Source: DAOTUL01 sp034437435 (GTDB taxonomy: Bacteria; Chloroflexota; Anaerolineae; Aggregatilineales; Phototrophicaceae). Taken from it: a DNA stretch of 52,249 nucleotides. Positions within the stretch are counted from its first letter, which is position 1, and every line of letters begins with the position of its first letter. Location of the stretch: positions 1 through 52,249 of the forward strand of contig CAYQJO010000003.1 in the NCBI GenBank assembly GCA_964417785.1, given 5' to 3'. A model generated the notes under the pieces. It made no database searches. It had not been told where the DNA came from and saw nothing but the letters and a program-made list of their open reading frames with translations. Positions 1 through 8,169 of the stretch are shown here, one piece after another. The position numbers were made by a program, and so were the translations under genes.

Positions 1-2499
1 TTAGACTTCTGATGCTTCTTCGACCGTTTCGGCCACACTTTCCAGCACCAGTTCGTTTTCGTCGTTCGTGGTGATCCGCACTATGTTGGCGATCTGGAAC
101 TTGCCGGAGAGAATGCCGTCCGATAGCGCGTCCTCGATCTCGTTCTGGATCAGGCGACGCAGCGGACGCGCACCATATTCAGCGTCGTAACCCTGTGTCG
201 CCAGCCATTCCCGTGCTTCTTCGGTGACATCCAGCGTGATCGCGTGTTCGATCAGGCGTTCGCTCACCTTCACCAGTTCCAGGTCCACAATGGATTTGAT
301 CTGTTCCTGCGACAGCGGGCGGAAGACGATGGTCGCATCCACACGGTTCAGGAATTCCGGACGGAAAGCACGCCGAAGCTGCTCCATCACATTTTTCTTC
401 AGATCATCATAGGACTCCTGGGCGCTTTCTTCTGTATCGACCGGCACATTGAAGCCCAGATTTGCCCCACGCTTGATGGTATCCGCGCCGACATTGCTGG
501 TCATCACGATGATCGCGTTGCGGAAATCGACCCGGCGACCGCGTGCGTCGGTCAACTGGCCCTCTTCCATAATTTGCAGCAGCATGTTGAAGGCTTCCGG
601 ATGGGCTTTCTCGATCTCATCGAAAACCACAATGCTGTAAGGCCGGCGGCGGATGGCTTCTGTAAGCTGGCCCGCGTCTTCGTAGCCGACGTATCCGGGC
701 GGCGCGCCGACCAACCGGGCGACCGAATGCCGCTCCATGAATTCGCTCATGTCCAACTGCACCAGCGCTTCTTCGCTGCCGAACATGAACTCAGCCAGCG
801 CTTTGGTCAGTTCGGTTTTACCGACACCCGTTGGCCCCAGGAACATAAACGAACCGATAGGCCGGCGCGGGTCTTTCAAACCGGCACGGGCGCGGCGTAC
901 CGCTTTACTGATGGCAACAATGGACTCATCCTGGCCCACAATCCGCTTGTGGAGCGCACCTTCCATCTCCATCAACCGGGCGGTTTCTTCACCTGCGATC
1001 CGCATGACTGGGATACCGGTCCACATAGCGACGACTTCCGCAATGTCCTCACCGCTCAGGCGTGGCTGGTTGGTCTCCTCATTCCAGTTGGATTTGAGAT
1101 CAGCCAGTGTCTCGCGCAGATTATCGCGCCGATTGCCCAGGTCGTCGAGACGGTCGGGACTTTCGTTGGATTTTTCCAGTTCAGAGATACTGTCTTCCAG
1201 ATCGAGCAGTTCCATCTCAGCCCTGCGGACCTGGGCCGCTTCCGGACTCTTGTACATACGTAAACGGGCGGAGGCCTCGTCAATGAGGTCAATCGCCTTA
1301 TCCGGCAGGAAACGATCCGGCACATAGCGAGCGGAGAGATTGACCGCCTGCTCAATGGCTTCGTCGGTAATCTCGACCGTGTGATGGTCCTGGTAGGGTT
1401 CTTTGATGCCCTGGAGAATTTCGATGGTCTCTTCGATGGTCGGTTCGGCCACAATAATCTGTTGGAACCGGCGTTCCAGCGCGGCATCGCTCTCGATGTG
1501 CTTACGATACTCATCCAGCGTGGTCGCGCCGATGCACTGCAACTCACCGCGTGCGAGCGCTGGCTTGAGGATATTGGCGGCATCGACACTGCTCCCGGCG
1601 GAACCGGCACCGACGAGCATATGGACCTCATCGATGAACAGAATCGCATCGGACGCTTTCAGTTCCTCGATAACGCGCTTGAGGCGTTCTTCAAACTGGC
1701 CGCGATACATCGTACCGGCCACCAGCGATCCCACATCCAGTTGCAGCACGCGCTTGTTCAGCAGCGGCTTGGGCGTATCCCCGGCGACAACGCGCTGGGC
1801 CAACCCTTCCACGATGGCGGTCTTACCCACACCTGGCTCACCGATGAGGGCGGGGTTGTTCTTGCGCCGCCGCGATAGAACCTGGATTACGCGCTCGATT
1901 TCGGTCTCACGCCCGACAACCGGGTCCAGTTTGCCATCACGGGCAAGCTGTGTCAGGTCGGTGGCGAGTTGGTCCACGAGCGGCGTCTTCTCGTTGCTGC
2001 CCCGGCTGGAACGGCGTTTCTGTTGTTCTTCCTGGCTGCTTTGCGGTTGAACCGGGCTTTCCTGGAGTACACGCCGGGTCTGGCGGCGTACTTCTTCCGG
2101 GCTGACACCGAGGCGTTTGAGGACATCAATCGCCACGCCTTCGGACTGGCGCACCAATCCCAACAGTAGATGTTCGGTTCCAATGTAGTGATGGCCCATG
2201 CGCCGGGCTTCATCGACCGCGAGTTCGAGGACTTTCTTGGTGCCGGGGGAAAGATCGAGCTGAATGGTTGAGGTGCGGGTGGAGGCCCGCGTCAAACGCT
2301 CGACAAGTTCTTCTACACGGCTTTGCTCAAGTCCAAGATCGCGCAGCACTTTGCCCGCGACACCACCTTCTTCACGCATCAATCCCAGGAGCAAGTGTTC
2401 AGTGCCTATGTAATTGTGCTGAAGACGTTCTGCTTCTTCCTGTGCCAGACTCAACACGCGCCGCGCCCTCTGGGTGAAACGTTCCATTTTATTTGGCAC
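1..2499 (-). CDS. clpC: ATP-dependent Clp protease ATP-binding subunit ClpC
   Basis: This is a Hsp100 AAA+ unfoldase that feeds substrates to ClpP. Two Clp-N repeats fill about residues 5-145. AAA-1 has the Walker A GEPGVGKT and the Walker B LFIDEVH. A short middle domain follows, as in ClpC rather than ClpB, and AAA-2 has GPTGVGKTE. The tripeptide LGF in ANLGFNVP is the ClpP-docking type of loop, which argues against the disaggregase ClpB. The 832 residues are normal for the family. The start is taken as GTG at 2499 because GGAGG lies 9 bases before it; the in-frame ATG at 2487 is too far from that site. No clpP, mcsA/B or ctsR is nearby, so it appears to be a single-gene unit. Confidence 0.96.
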   Translation of the reverse strand: MPNKMERFTQRARRVLSLAQEEAERLQHNYIGTEHLLLGLMREEGGVAGKVLRDLGLEQSRVEELVERLTRASTRTSTIQLDLSPGTKKVLELAVDEARRMGHHYIGTEHLLLGLVRQSEGVAIDVLKRLGVSPEEVRRQTRRVLQESPVQPQSSQEEQQKRRSSRGSNEKTPLVDQLATDLTQLARDGKLDPVVGRETEIERVIQVLSRRRKNNPALIGEPGVGKTAIVEGLAQRVVAGDTPKPLLNKRVLQLDVGSLVAGTMYRGQFEERLKRVIEELKASDAILFIDEVHMLVGAGSAGSSVDAANILKPALARGELQCIGATTLDEYRKHIESDAALERRFQQIIVAEPTIEETIEILQGIKEPYQDHHTVEITDEAIEQAVNLSARYVPDRFLPDKAIDLIDEASARLRMYKSPEAAQVRRAEMELLDLEDSISELEKSNESPDRLDDLGNRRDNLRETLADLKSNWNEETNQPRLSGEDIAEVVAMWTGIPVMRIAGEETARLMEMEGALHKRIVGQDESIVAISKAVRRARAGLKDPRRPIGSFMFLGPTGVGKTELTKALAEFMFGSEEALVQLDMSEFMERHSVARLVGAPPGYVGYEDAGQLTEAIRRRPYSIVVFDEIEKAHPEAFNMLLQIMEEGQLTDARGRRVDFRNAIIVMTSNVGADTIKRGANLGFNVPVDTEESAQESYDDLKKNVMEQLRRAFRPEFLNRVDATIVFRPLSQEQIKSIVDLELVKVSERLIEHAITLDVTEEAREWLATQGYDAEYGARPLRRLIQNEIEDALSDGILSGKFQIANIVRITTNDENELVLESVAETVEEASEV

Positions 2500-2591
2500 G
2501 GTATCTAACCTCCGTCACCGCTAGCCGCTGTGGCTCGAATACCACAATCAAACGATATTGCAAATTACAGACCTACTAATTAGTTTGACTC

Positions 2592-2597
2592 ATTATA
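2592..2597 (-). promoter_or_regulatory. probable -10 box for clpC
   Basis: On the minus strand the hexamer TATAAT lies about 95 bases before the clpC GTG start. The -35 region is not convincing. A short palindrome ACTAATTAGT lies just downstream at 2575-2584. I see no clear CtsR or CIRCE operator. Confidence 0.5.
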
Positions 2598-2669
2598 GCA
2601 AACTCTTGGCCCATGAGTTACCCCCCACTCTCAATACTTTGTTAGAATTTCACCATCTAAACCAAAACA

Positions 2670-2690
2670 GGGACAACATGATGTTGTCCC
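2670..2690 (-). terminator. hairpin downstream of the S1 gene
   Basis: A perfect inverted repeat with GGGACAACAT arms around a single central base lies 35 bases past the S1 stop codon. On the minus strand it is followed by TGTTTTGG. It is probably a rho-independent terminator separating rpsA from clpC. Confidence 0.7.
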
Positions 2691-2724
2691 AGCTTACCTT
2701 ACTTCGTGCCAAACCGTGTGAAAT

Positions 2725-4254
2725 CTAGGAATCGTCTGCGCCGGACGAATAATTGCGCATGTCGCGGTCCAGGTATTCGGCAGATTGAACCCGCTTCAAA
2801 CTCAGACCCAGACGGCGATTCTTGACATCAATTTTGACCACCCGCAACGTCAATTTGTCGTCTTCATTGACTACTTCTTTCGGATGGCTCACGCGCTGGT
2901 CGGAAAGCTCTGAGATATGAATCAGGCCCTCGATGTCTTCGGCGTCGATCAACTGGGCAAATGCGCCGAATTTTGTCAGCTTGGTCACCGTTGCCTGGAC
3001 CAGATCGCCAACCTGATAGGTCGTGGCGACTTCATCCCAGGGATCGGCCTCCTGGCGTTTGATGCTCAGGCCGATGCGCTTGCGCTGCCGGTCCACACTG
3101 ATGACCTGCACCAGCACTTTCTGCCCGACCTTAAGCACATCTTTGGGATGGGTCACATGCCGCCATGCGATCTCAGTCAGATGCACCAGACCTTCGGCAC
3201 CGCCAATATCCACAAAGGCACCGAAGTCTTCCAGCGTCTTGACTTCACCTTCGATCACCTGATCGACCTCAAGCTCGTTGATGAGCGCTTCCTTGCGCCG
3301 TTCGCGCCGCTCACGCGAGGCCGTCCGCTCGGATAAAATCAGGCGGTTGCGGCCACGATCCACTTCCATCACCTTGACGATGATTGGTTCGTTGACCATC
3401 GGACCGTAACGCTGCTCTGGTGTATCGCCCTCAATCCCGATGCGGCGGTCGTCGCTAATCTGGCTCTGTGGCACAAAACCGCGCAGCCGCCCGAAACGGA
3501 CGATGAGACCGCCTTTATTGTAACCAGCGACACGGCCCTCATAGATTTCCTGGCTCTGGCTGAACTTCTCTGCCCGTGTCCAGTCCATCTCTTCCATGGC
3601 CCGGTTAATCGAAAGCAGAACACGGCCCTGGTGATCGCGTGGGTTGACGACGAACACGGTCAATGTTTGGCCTTCAGCCAGTTCTTCGAGGTGCTGTCGG
3701 GTCATGCGTTCGAGTTCGCGGCCTGGTACCAGTCCCAGCAGATTCTCCCCCAGATCGACTTCAATCGAGGTAGGCGAGATATTAAGCACGGTACCTTCAA
3801 TCAGATCACCCCGTGTCACACGCGGACGCCCCTCATCGACAGGTGCGCTGGTCTGCTCGACCGGGTGCTGCTCGACCGTGATGTCCTCAGCCGGAGTGTC
3901 ATCCACCACCGCCTCATCGGCANNNNNNNNNNNNNNNNNNNNNNNNNNNNNNNNNNNNNNNNNNNNNNNNNNNNNNNNNNNNNNNNNNNNNNNNNNNNNN
4001 NNNNNNNNNNNNNNNNNNNNNNCCTCAGCCGGGGGTGTGTCCTCGGATGAGACATCCGCAGATGTTTCGTCCACAGTATCCTGAGCCTGATCGGCAAGGG
4101 GTGTCTCAGCCGGGTCGGCTGATTGTTCAAACCGATGCTGCTCTGGGGTTGGTTCCTCAGAAGAAGGGGTCTCGACCTCGGAAACAGTGGGCTCGTCTTC
4201 GACAGCAGACTCCGGTTGCAGTGAGTCCTTCTGCCCTGTTATATCTTCGCTCAT
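2725..4254 (-). CDS. rpsA: 30S ribosomal protein S1-like, four S1 domains with acidic N-terminal region
   Basis: The C-terminal part has four consecutive S1 RNA-binding OB folds, beginning at GDLIEGTV, IYEGRVAG, VIEGEVKT and GDLVQATV. The third and fourth carry the typical FGAF core. They are preceded by a long acidic, low-complexity region rich in Glu, Asp, Thr and Pro. A 100-N scaffold gap (3923-4022) falls inside that region, so the true length is unknown; as drawn it is 509 residues. The start is ATG 4254, with GGAG 8 bases upstream. A longer frame to 4338 lacks such a site. The expected role is mRNA binding on the 30S subunit, and four-domain S1 proteins are common outside Proteobacteria. 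Confidence 0.9.
   Translation of the reverse strand: MSEDITGQKDSLQPESAVEDEPTVSEVETPSSEEPTPEQHRFEQSADPAETPLADQAQDTVDETSADVSSEDTPPAEXXXXXXXXXXXXXXXXXXXXXXXXXXXXXXXXXXADEAVVDDTPAEDITVEQHPVEQTSAPVDEGRPRVTRGDLIEGTVLNISPTSIEVDLGENLLGLVPGRELERMTRQHLEELAEGQTLTVFVVNPRDHQGRVLLSINRAMEEMDWTRAEKFSQSQEIYEGRVAGYNKGGLIVRFGRLRGFVPQSQISDDRRIGIEGDTPEQRYGPMVNEPIIVKVMEVDRGRNRLILSERTASRERRERRKEALINELEVDQVIEGEVKTLEDFGAFVDIGGAEGLVHLTEIAWRHVTHPKDVLKVGQKVLVQVISVDRQRKRIGLSIKRQEADPWDEVATTYQVGDLVQATVTKLTKFGAFAQLIDAEDIEGLIHISELSDQRVSHPKEVVNEDDKLTLRVVKIDVKNRRLGLSLKRVQSAEYLDRDMRNYSSGADDS
3923..4022. other. assembly gap of 100 N inside the S1 gene
   Basis: There are exactly 100 N. The flanks on both sides contain similar CCTCAGCCGG-type sequence, so the gap probably sits in a tandem-repeat stretch coding for acidic residues. 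The reading frame happens to be preserved across it. Confidence 0.95.
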
Positions 4255-4409
4255 CAAATTCTCCGCTGCGTGGAACGCCTGGCGCGTGATTCCGTGACGA
4301 TAAGCACAAAAAACACGGCTCCCGCCACAGCAAGGCAATTTAACACACTGGCGAGTTTATGTCAAATAGATGATTTTAACGATAGTTTAACCTGTGTTAA
4401 AGCCTTTGC

Positions 4410-5336
4410 TCATCGGTTGTCGATCTCATGCCGTACCGTTTCCAGCAGCGTATCCGCCCGCAGTTGCGCCAGCGTATAGCACGGACCACCCAGCTTATCC
4501 GCCAGGCTGGCTGCCAATCCCTGGTCGAAGGCCGTGTGTTCCATGTTGATCGTCACCGTGCGGATGTCGTCTTCTTTAATCAGGTTGGCGATCTGGTGCG
4601 ACTCCTCCTGTGGTGAAAGCGAGTCGCTGATCGACACATTCCCCGCGCCATCCGTCAGCAGGATAATCAGCGGCATGATGTCCGTGTGCAACTGCTTTTC
4701 CCGCCGCACGGTATCATACGCCAGCAGCAAACCGGCGGAGAGCGGCGTCTTGCCGCCCACCTGCACATCCACCAGCGCCTCTTTCGCCAACATGACCGAG
4801 TTGGTTGGCGGCAGCACCAGATTGGCCCGATCCTTGTTGAACACAATCAACCCCACCCGGTCGCGCCGCTGATAGGCGTCGGTCAGCAGAGACATGATCG
4901 CCCCTTTAGTCGCCTGCATCCGCTCGGAAACGGCCATACTCCACGACGCATCCACCACGAACAACACCAGATTGCTCGCCCGCCGCACCCGCACCTTACG
5001 CTGCAAATCGCCTCGCCGCAGCGCGTATGCCATGCCCGTTTCCCTCTTCTGTGTTTCCCGTTCGATCTGAAAGGGTGCAGCCGCCCGCAGTGTGGCGTCG
5101 AAGGCGATGTCGTCCGTTCGATCACCGGCAGGCCGTGCCTGCACATAACGCCCCCGCTTGCGGTCGGTGCGCGTATATGACCGGCGACCACTCTGCTTGC
5201 GCGTCATCCGGTCCAGTTGCGTATTCAGCTTGCGGGGATTGAACTCGGTGGCAGTATCAACGTTCTGCCCACCTTCCCACCAGTGGGCTTCCTGACTCTG
5301 GAAGACATTTTGCGGCGATGGGTCCGACTGCGCCAC
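4410..5336 (-). CDS. vWA-domain chelatase subunit D-like C-terminal half
   Basis: The 308-residue product has a basic linker (about residues 40-120) and a von Willebrand A domain. Its MIDAS motif DASWS is at residues 129-133, and a later LLTDG strand completes the metal site. This matches the C-terminal half of ChlD/BchD/CobT-type chelatase subunits, which lack a free-standing form of this size in most genomes. The GTG start at 5336 has AGGA about 10 bases upstream, so independent translation is possible. The frame is open without a stop back to 5381, inside the A9 run at the end of the upstream I-subunit gene. A -1 shift there would fuse the two into one protein. The metal (Mg or Co) cannot be told from the sequence, and no chelatase H subunit or cobN is present. 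Confidence 0.85.
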   Translation of the reverse strand: MAQSDPSPQNVFQSQEAHWWEGGQNVDTATEFNPRKLNTQLDRMTRKQSGRRSYTRTDRKRGRYVQARPAGDRTDDIAFDATLRAAAPFQIERETQKRETGMAYALRRGDLQRKVRVRRASNLVLFVVDASWSMAVSERMQATKGAIMSLLTDAYQRRDRVGLIVFNKDRANLVLPPTNSVMLAKEALVDVQVGGKTPLSAGLLLAYDTVRREKQLHTDIMPLIILLTDGAGNVSISDSLSPQEESHQIANLIKEDDIRTVTINMEHTAFDQGLAASLADKLGGPCYTLAQLRADTLLETVRHEIDNR

Positions 5337-5362
5337 ATCCGGCGCTTCCTGACCTTCACGAT

Positions 5363-6475
5363 TTACCGCCTCACTTTTTTTTTACCCTCAGTGGTCTCGG
5401 CTTCCGTGTTGGTGGTGGCTTCTCCGTCCTCTTGCATCTCGGCTTCGAGTTGATCCATCTCACTCGCCAGCGTCTCCAGGTTGAACTGGGCGTCAGCAAA
5501 CGGACCCCGCTTCAGCCGGTGCGGAATTGCCAGTTCAATTGCCAGCAGAATATCGCTCCGGTTGATGCGCGTGCGCCCCTCAAAGGCTGCATGAGCGCGG
5601 GCCGTCTTTAGGATAACCAGATCGGCGCGATGACCGTCAATGTGCATGTTGCCTGTCATCAGCGCGATCAGGCGCAGATCGGTCCGTGTGTATTCCACTG
5701 AGTCCACAATTTTACGGGCCGCCACAATCCGGTCGCGCAGATCGCTTTCCGCTTCGTCCCACGCCGTGCGGAACGCCACCGGGTCGGTCTCAAACGCGAT
5801 ATGGCGTTCCAGGATTTCCACCCGTTCCGCCGGATCGCTGATACCGAGAACATCGGTTGAAAGGGCGAAGCGGTCCAGCAGTTGTGGGCGCAGATCGCCT
5901 TCTTCGGGGTTCATCGTTCCGATCAGGATGAAGCGGGCCGGGTGGCTGAAGCTAATGCCTTCCCGCTCCACCACATTGACCCCCATCGCCGCGCTGTCCA
6001 ACAGCAGGTCCACCACATGATCGTCCAGCAGATTGACCTCATCCACATACAGGATGCCCCGGTTGGCCGCCGCCAGCACACCCGGATCGAAATGCCGCTG
6101 GCCCCGCTGGATGGCTTTCTCGATGTCCAGCGTGCCGACCACCCGGTCCTCGGTGGCACTCACCGGCAGATCGATAAACGGCGTGCGCCGCCGCTCAATC
6201 GGGATGTCCCGACCATCACTATAACGCTCACGAGCGACATCGGACCAGGTATCCGGGCGATGTGGATTGTCGTTGAACGGCGTATCCGCGATGCTGTCGA
6301 TCTCTGGCAGCAGGACTGCCAGGGCGCGGGCTGCGGTTGATTTACCTGTACCGCGCTCACCGCGAATCAACACACCACCGATACGCATATCAATGGCGTT
6401 TAAAACCAGGGCGCGTTTCATGCGCTCCTGCCCCACTATCGCCGTGAACGGAAAAACCTGGGCGGACTTGCTCAT
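5363..6475 (-). CDS. magnesium/cobalt chelatase subunit I-like AAA+ ATPase
   Basis: The 370-residue AAA+ protein is of BchI/ChlI type. It has Walker A GERGTGKST at residues 39-47 and Walker B ILYVDEVN at 141-148, followed by the helical lid typical of chelatase I subunits. It would form the ATPase ring that drives metal insertion into a tetrapyrrole. The length is normal for an I subunit. The last codons are GGT AAA AAA AAA GTG AGG CGG TAA, so the stop lies only 3 codons past a run of nine A (5375-5383 on the minus strand). The vWA half follows in the -1 frame with a 26-base gap between the annotated ORFs. The arrangement resembles chlD genes where one locus yields both a short I-type and a long D-type subunit. 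Confidence 0.88.
   Translation of the reverse strand: MSKSAQVFPFTAIVGQERMKRALVLNAIDMRIGGVLIRGERGTGKSTAARALAVLLPEIDSIADTPFNDNPHRPDTWSDVARERYSDGRDIPIERRRTPFIDLPVSATEDRVVGTLDIEKAIQRGQRHFDPGVLAAANRGILYVDEVNLLDDHVVDLLLDSAAMGVNVVEREGISFSHPARFILIGTMNPEEGDLRPQLLDRFALSTDVLGISDPAERVEILERHIAFETDPVAFRTAWDEAESDLRDRIVAARKIVDSVEYTRTDLRLIALMTGNMHIDGHRADLVILKTARAHAAFEGRTRINRSDILLAIELAIPHRLKRGPFADAQFNLETLASEMDQLEAEMQEDGEATTNTEAETTEGKKKVRR
5375..5389 (-). promoter_or_regulatory. candidate -1 frameshift (slippery) site between I and vWA halves
   Basis: On the minus strand GAGGG (5389-5385) is followed by T and nine A (5383-5375). In the zero frame the A run reads AAA AAA AAA, which gives a classical A-AAA-AAA slip heptamer. 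GAGGG could act as an internal Shine-Dalgarno stimulator. After a -1 slip the frame reads K-S-E-A-V-N and continues into the vWA gene without a stop. Transcriptional slippage on A9 would have the same result. Confidence 0.6.
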
Positions 6476-6592
6476 GCTATCATCCCATCGTTACGATATG
6501 ATGTCTGGATTGTGACGTTAACGCCGGATGCCCAACAGGTGCCGGGTCTTCTTCCGACTGAGACAGTATGAGTTGATGCCTCAACTCAAGTG

Positions 6593-6637
6593 TAAGGATA
6601 CACCCTTGCACCTGAAGGCGCAAGACAGGGAAGCCCC
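6593..6637 (+). mobile_element. 45-bp relic of an IS200/IS605-type (TnpB) 3' end, copy 1
   Basis: These 45 bases are identical to 36949-36993. They contain a stem CTTGC/GCAAG with a TGAA loop and end in GGAAGCCCC. GAAGCCCC is typical of the junction between the end of tnpB and the right end of IS200/IS605 elements. Read as protein the segment gives KDTPLHLKAQDREAP, which resembles a TnpB tail. No transposase is present. The downstream CCCACC hairpin seen in copy 2 is absent here. A 7-bp hairpin with GAGTTGA arms lies just upstream at 6570-6587. Confidence 0.6.
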
Positions 6638-6649
6638 ATAAAGTCGAGT

Positions 6650-7912
6650 CTAACGAACGACGAAATTGCACGAGCCTTCCTCAACCGGGTTGGCTGTCCC
6701 TGGGCCGAACGAGTCGAATCCATCGGTGATCGCTTCACTCCAGGTGGCGCGATAGGTAATCTCGTACTCACCCGCATCCAGCGCTCCTACCGGTACATAC
6801 CAGTATTTGGCGTACTGGTTGCCGACCTGGACTGTGCGTGTGCCGTACTGCTGCCAATCCGAGAGGAGTTCGCCGTTGAGCCGAACCTCGTAATTCACGG
6901 CTTCCGTGTGTTGTTCGATGTACTGTGGATCGGCAACATACCACGCCCAGAACACATCGACGGTTGAACCGGCAGCCAGATCGGACGGAGCCGGTACGCC
7001 GAAGAACGAATCGTTGCACATGGCGAAGACATCTGCGCCTTCCTGCATGGTGGCTCCACCCGGTGGCGGATTCGCCGCCGTTGGCGGCGCTTCGGTCGGA
7101 TTGGGCGTGCTGGCCGCAGTCGTTTCAACTGGCGGTGTCATCACTTCGGGGGTCTCCACCGGGTCGTTGGGCGATTGTCCACTGACCGATGCCGGCGGCG
7201 AGACCGGTACCACACCCATCGCCAGTGCCGTCGCCGTCAGGTTGATGGCGTTGACATCGATCACCGGCAGGAACGGCTCTGTTGGTGCAGGCGTCCCGCT
7301 GGGCGTCGGCGATGAGGCTTCAGTCCCCACCGGCGTATCGGTGACGGCAGCACGCGGCGGAGTCGGTGTCACCGTACCCCCACCGATCAACGCCGTTGGC
7401 AGCGGCGTGCCAAGTGCCAGCGCAGTCTGGTCAGGCGATGGGGTCATGGTCGGGAAGGGCGTGGTGGTCGGCTCGATGAACATCAGGCGGGCGGCAGCCC
7501 AGCCCTCGGTGCCATCTTCCATTTTGATGTTCAGCCAGGAACCATCCTGATTCTGGCCCAGAATCTCGACACCAGTACCCGGTATCAGCGCACGAATGGT
7601 GCTGAATGTCGTCCCCGGCCCTTCGCGCACATTGATCGATTGCATTGAGCGCACAATGCCGATCACCGGCGGCGCTTCAGTAGGCGTCGATGTGTTGGTC
7701 GGCGTCGGTGGGATGGGTGTCTCAGATGGGATCGGGGTAAATGTCGGCAGCGGCGTGCGGGTGAAGAAGGGAGTCGCCGTCGCCTGCGGCTGTGTCACCA
7801 GGGGTGCCAGGGTCGCGGTGGGAAGCGACGCGGCCTCATCGCCATCATCGCCATCGCAGGCGACCAGGACCAAAACCAGAAGGAAGAACAGTACGTTCAG
7901 TTTTCTCATCAT
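6650..7912 (-). CDS. SH3b-domain lipoprotein with Thr/Pro-rich linkers
   Basis: The 420-residue product starts with a lipoprotein signal (LVLVLVAC, Cys about residue 19). A long Thr/Pro linker follows, then one bacterial SH3 (SH3b) domain at about residues 83-148 (INVREGPGTTFSTI to GWAAARL). A second Thr/Pro/Ser linker comes next, and a C-terminal globular domain (about 290-420) has an Ig-like look. SH3b domains usually bind cell-wall or surface ligands. The architecture is common in Chloroflexota envelopes. It seems to be a single-gene unit. The exact role is unknown. Confidence 0.8.
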   Translation of the reverse strand: MMRKLNVLFFLLVLVLVACDGDDGDEAASLPTATLAPLVTQPQATATPFFTRTPLPTFTPIPSETPIPPTPTNTSTPTEAPPVIGIVRSMQSINVREGPGTTFSTIRALIPGTGVEILGQNQDGSWLNIKMEDGTEGWAAARLMFIEPTTTPFPTMTPSPDQTALALGTPLPTALIGGGTVTPTPPRAAVTDTPVGTEASSPTPSGTPAPTEPFLPVIDVNAINLTATALAMGVVPVSPPASVSGQSPNDPVETPEVMTPPVETTAASTPNPTEAPPTAANPPPGGATMQEGADVFAMCNDSFFGVPAPSDLAAGSTVDVFWAWYVADPQYIEQHTEAVNYEVRLNGELLSDWQQYGTRTVQVGNQYAKYWYVPVGALDAGEYEITYRATWSEAITDGFDSFGPGTANPVEEGSCNFVVR

Positions 7913-7944
7913 ATGCCAGTAGAATCCGACCTATCAACGCCGCT

Positions 7945-7950
7945 ATTATA
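7945..7950 (-). promoter_or_regulatory. probable -10 box for the SH3 lipoprotein gene
   Basis: TATAAT on the minus strand lies about 33 bases before the ATG at 7912. The -35 is weak. It lies back to back with the tRNA promoter on the other strand. Confidence 0.45.
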
Positions 7951-7963
7951 GCGCACTTTGGCC

Positions 7964-7992
7964 TTGACCTGCATGGCAGACTATGCTAGCCT
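7964..7992 (+). promoter_or_regulatory. probable tRNA-Arg promoter
   Basis: TTGACC (7964-7969) and TAGCCT (7987-7992) are separated by 17 bases and lie 14 bases before the first base of the tRNA. The -10 is imperfect, but the spacing is ideal. Confidence 0.45.
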
Positions 7993-8005
7993 ATAGCGTA
8001 ATTAT

Positions 8006-8078
8006 GTGCCTGTAGCTCAGTGGATAGAGCGTCTGTCTACGGAACAGAAAGTCGGGAGTTCGAATCTCTCCAGGCACG
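8006..8078 (+). tRNA. tRNA-Arg (anticodon ACG)
   Basis: A full cloverleaf can be drawn. The acceptor stem GTGCCTG pairs with CAGGCAC, and the D stem is GCTC/GAGC. The anticodon stem TCTGT/ACAGA encloses the loop CTACGGA, giving anticodon ACG. The T arm GGGAG-TTCGAAT-CTCTC has one G-U pair, and the discriminator base is G. The 3' CCA is not encoded. Position 34 would be deaminated to inosine by TadA to read CGU/CGC/CGA. Confidence 0.95.
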
Positions 8079-8087
8079 CAGGAATGA

Positions 8088-8112
8088 GACCAGCCCTATG
8101 GCTGGTTTTTTT
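8088..8112 (+). terminator. rho-independent terminator after tRNA-Arg
   Basis: ACCAGCC and GGCTGGT arms with a 3-4 base loop are followed by a run of seven T, starting about 10 bases after the tRNA. Confidence 0.9.
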
Positions 8113-8169
8113 ATGGCAAAGTCAACCGGGTTCAGGCGACCACAGCGCTGCTATTGATCTGGGACGGCC

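Noticed and set aside
244..1263. 339-residue plus-strand ORF antisense to clpC
   Set aside because: It is a shadow of the GC-rich clpC coding frame, with no domain, no ribosome site and His/Arg/Gln-rich composition.
4410..6475. Evidence for photosynthesis (bacteriochlorophyll synthesis)
   Set aside because: Chelatase I/D-like genes also serve cobalamin synthesis or unknown roles. No bchH, reaction-centre or other pigment gene is present.
6906..7922. Long Val/Gly-rich plus-strand ORFs opposite the SH3 lipoprotein
   Set aside because: They are antisense readings of Thr/Pro-rich codons with no start site or domain.
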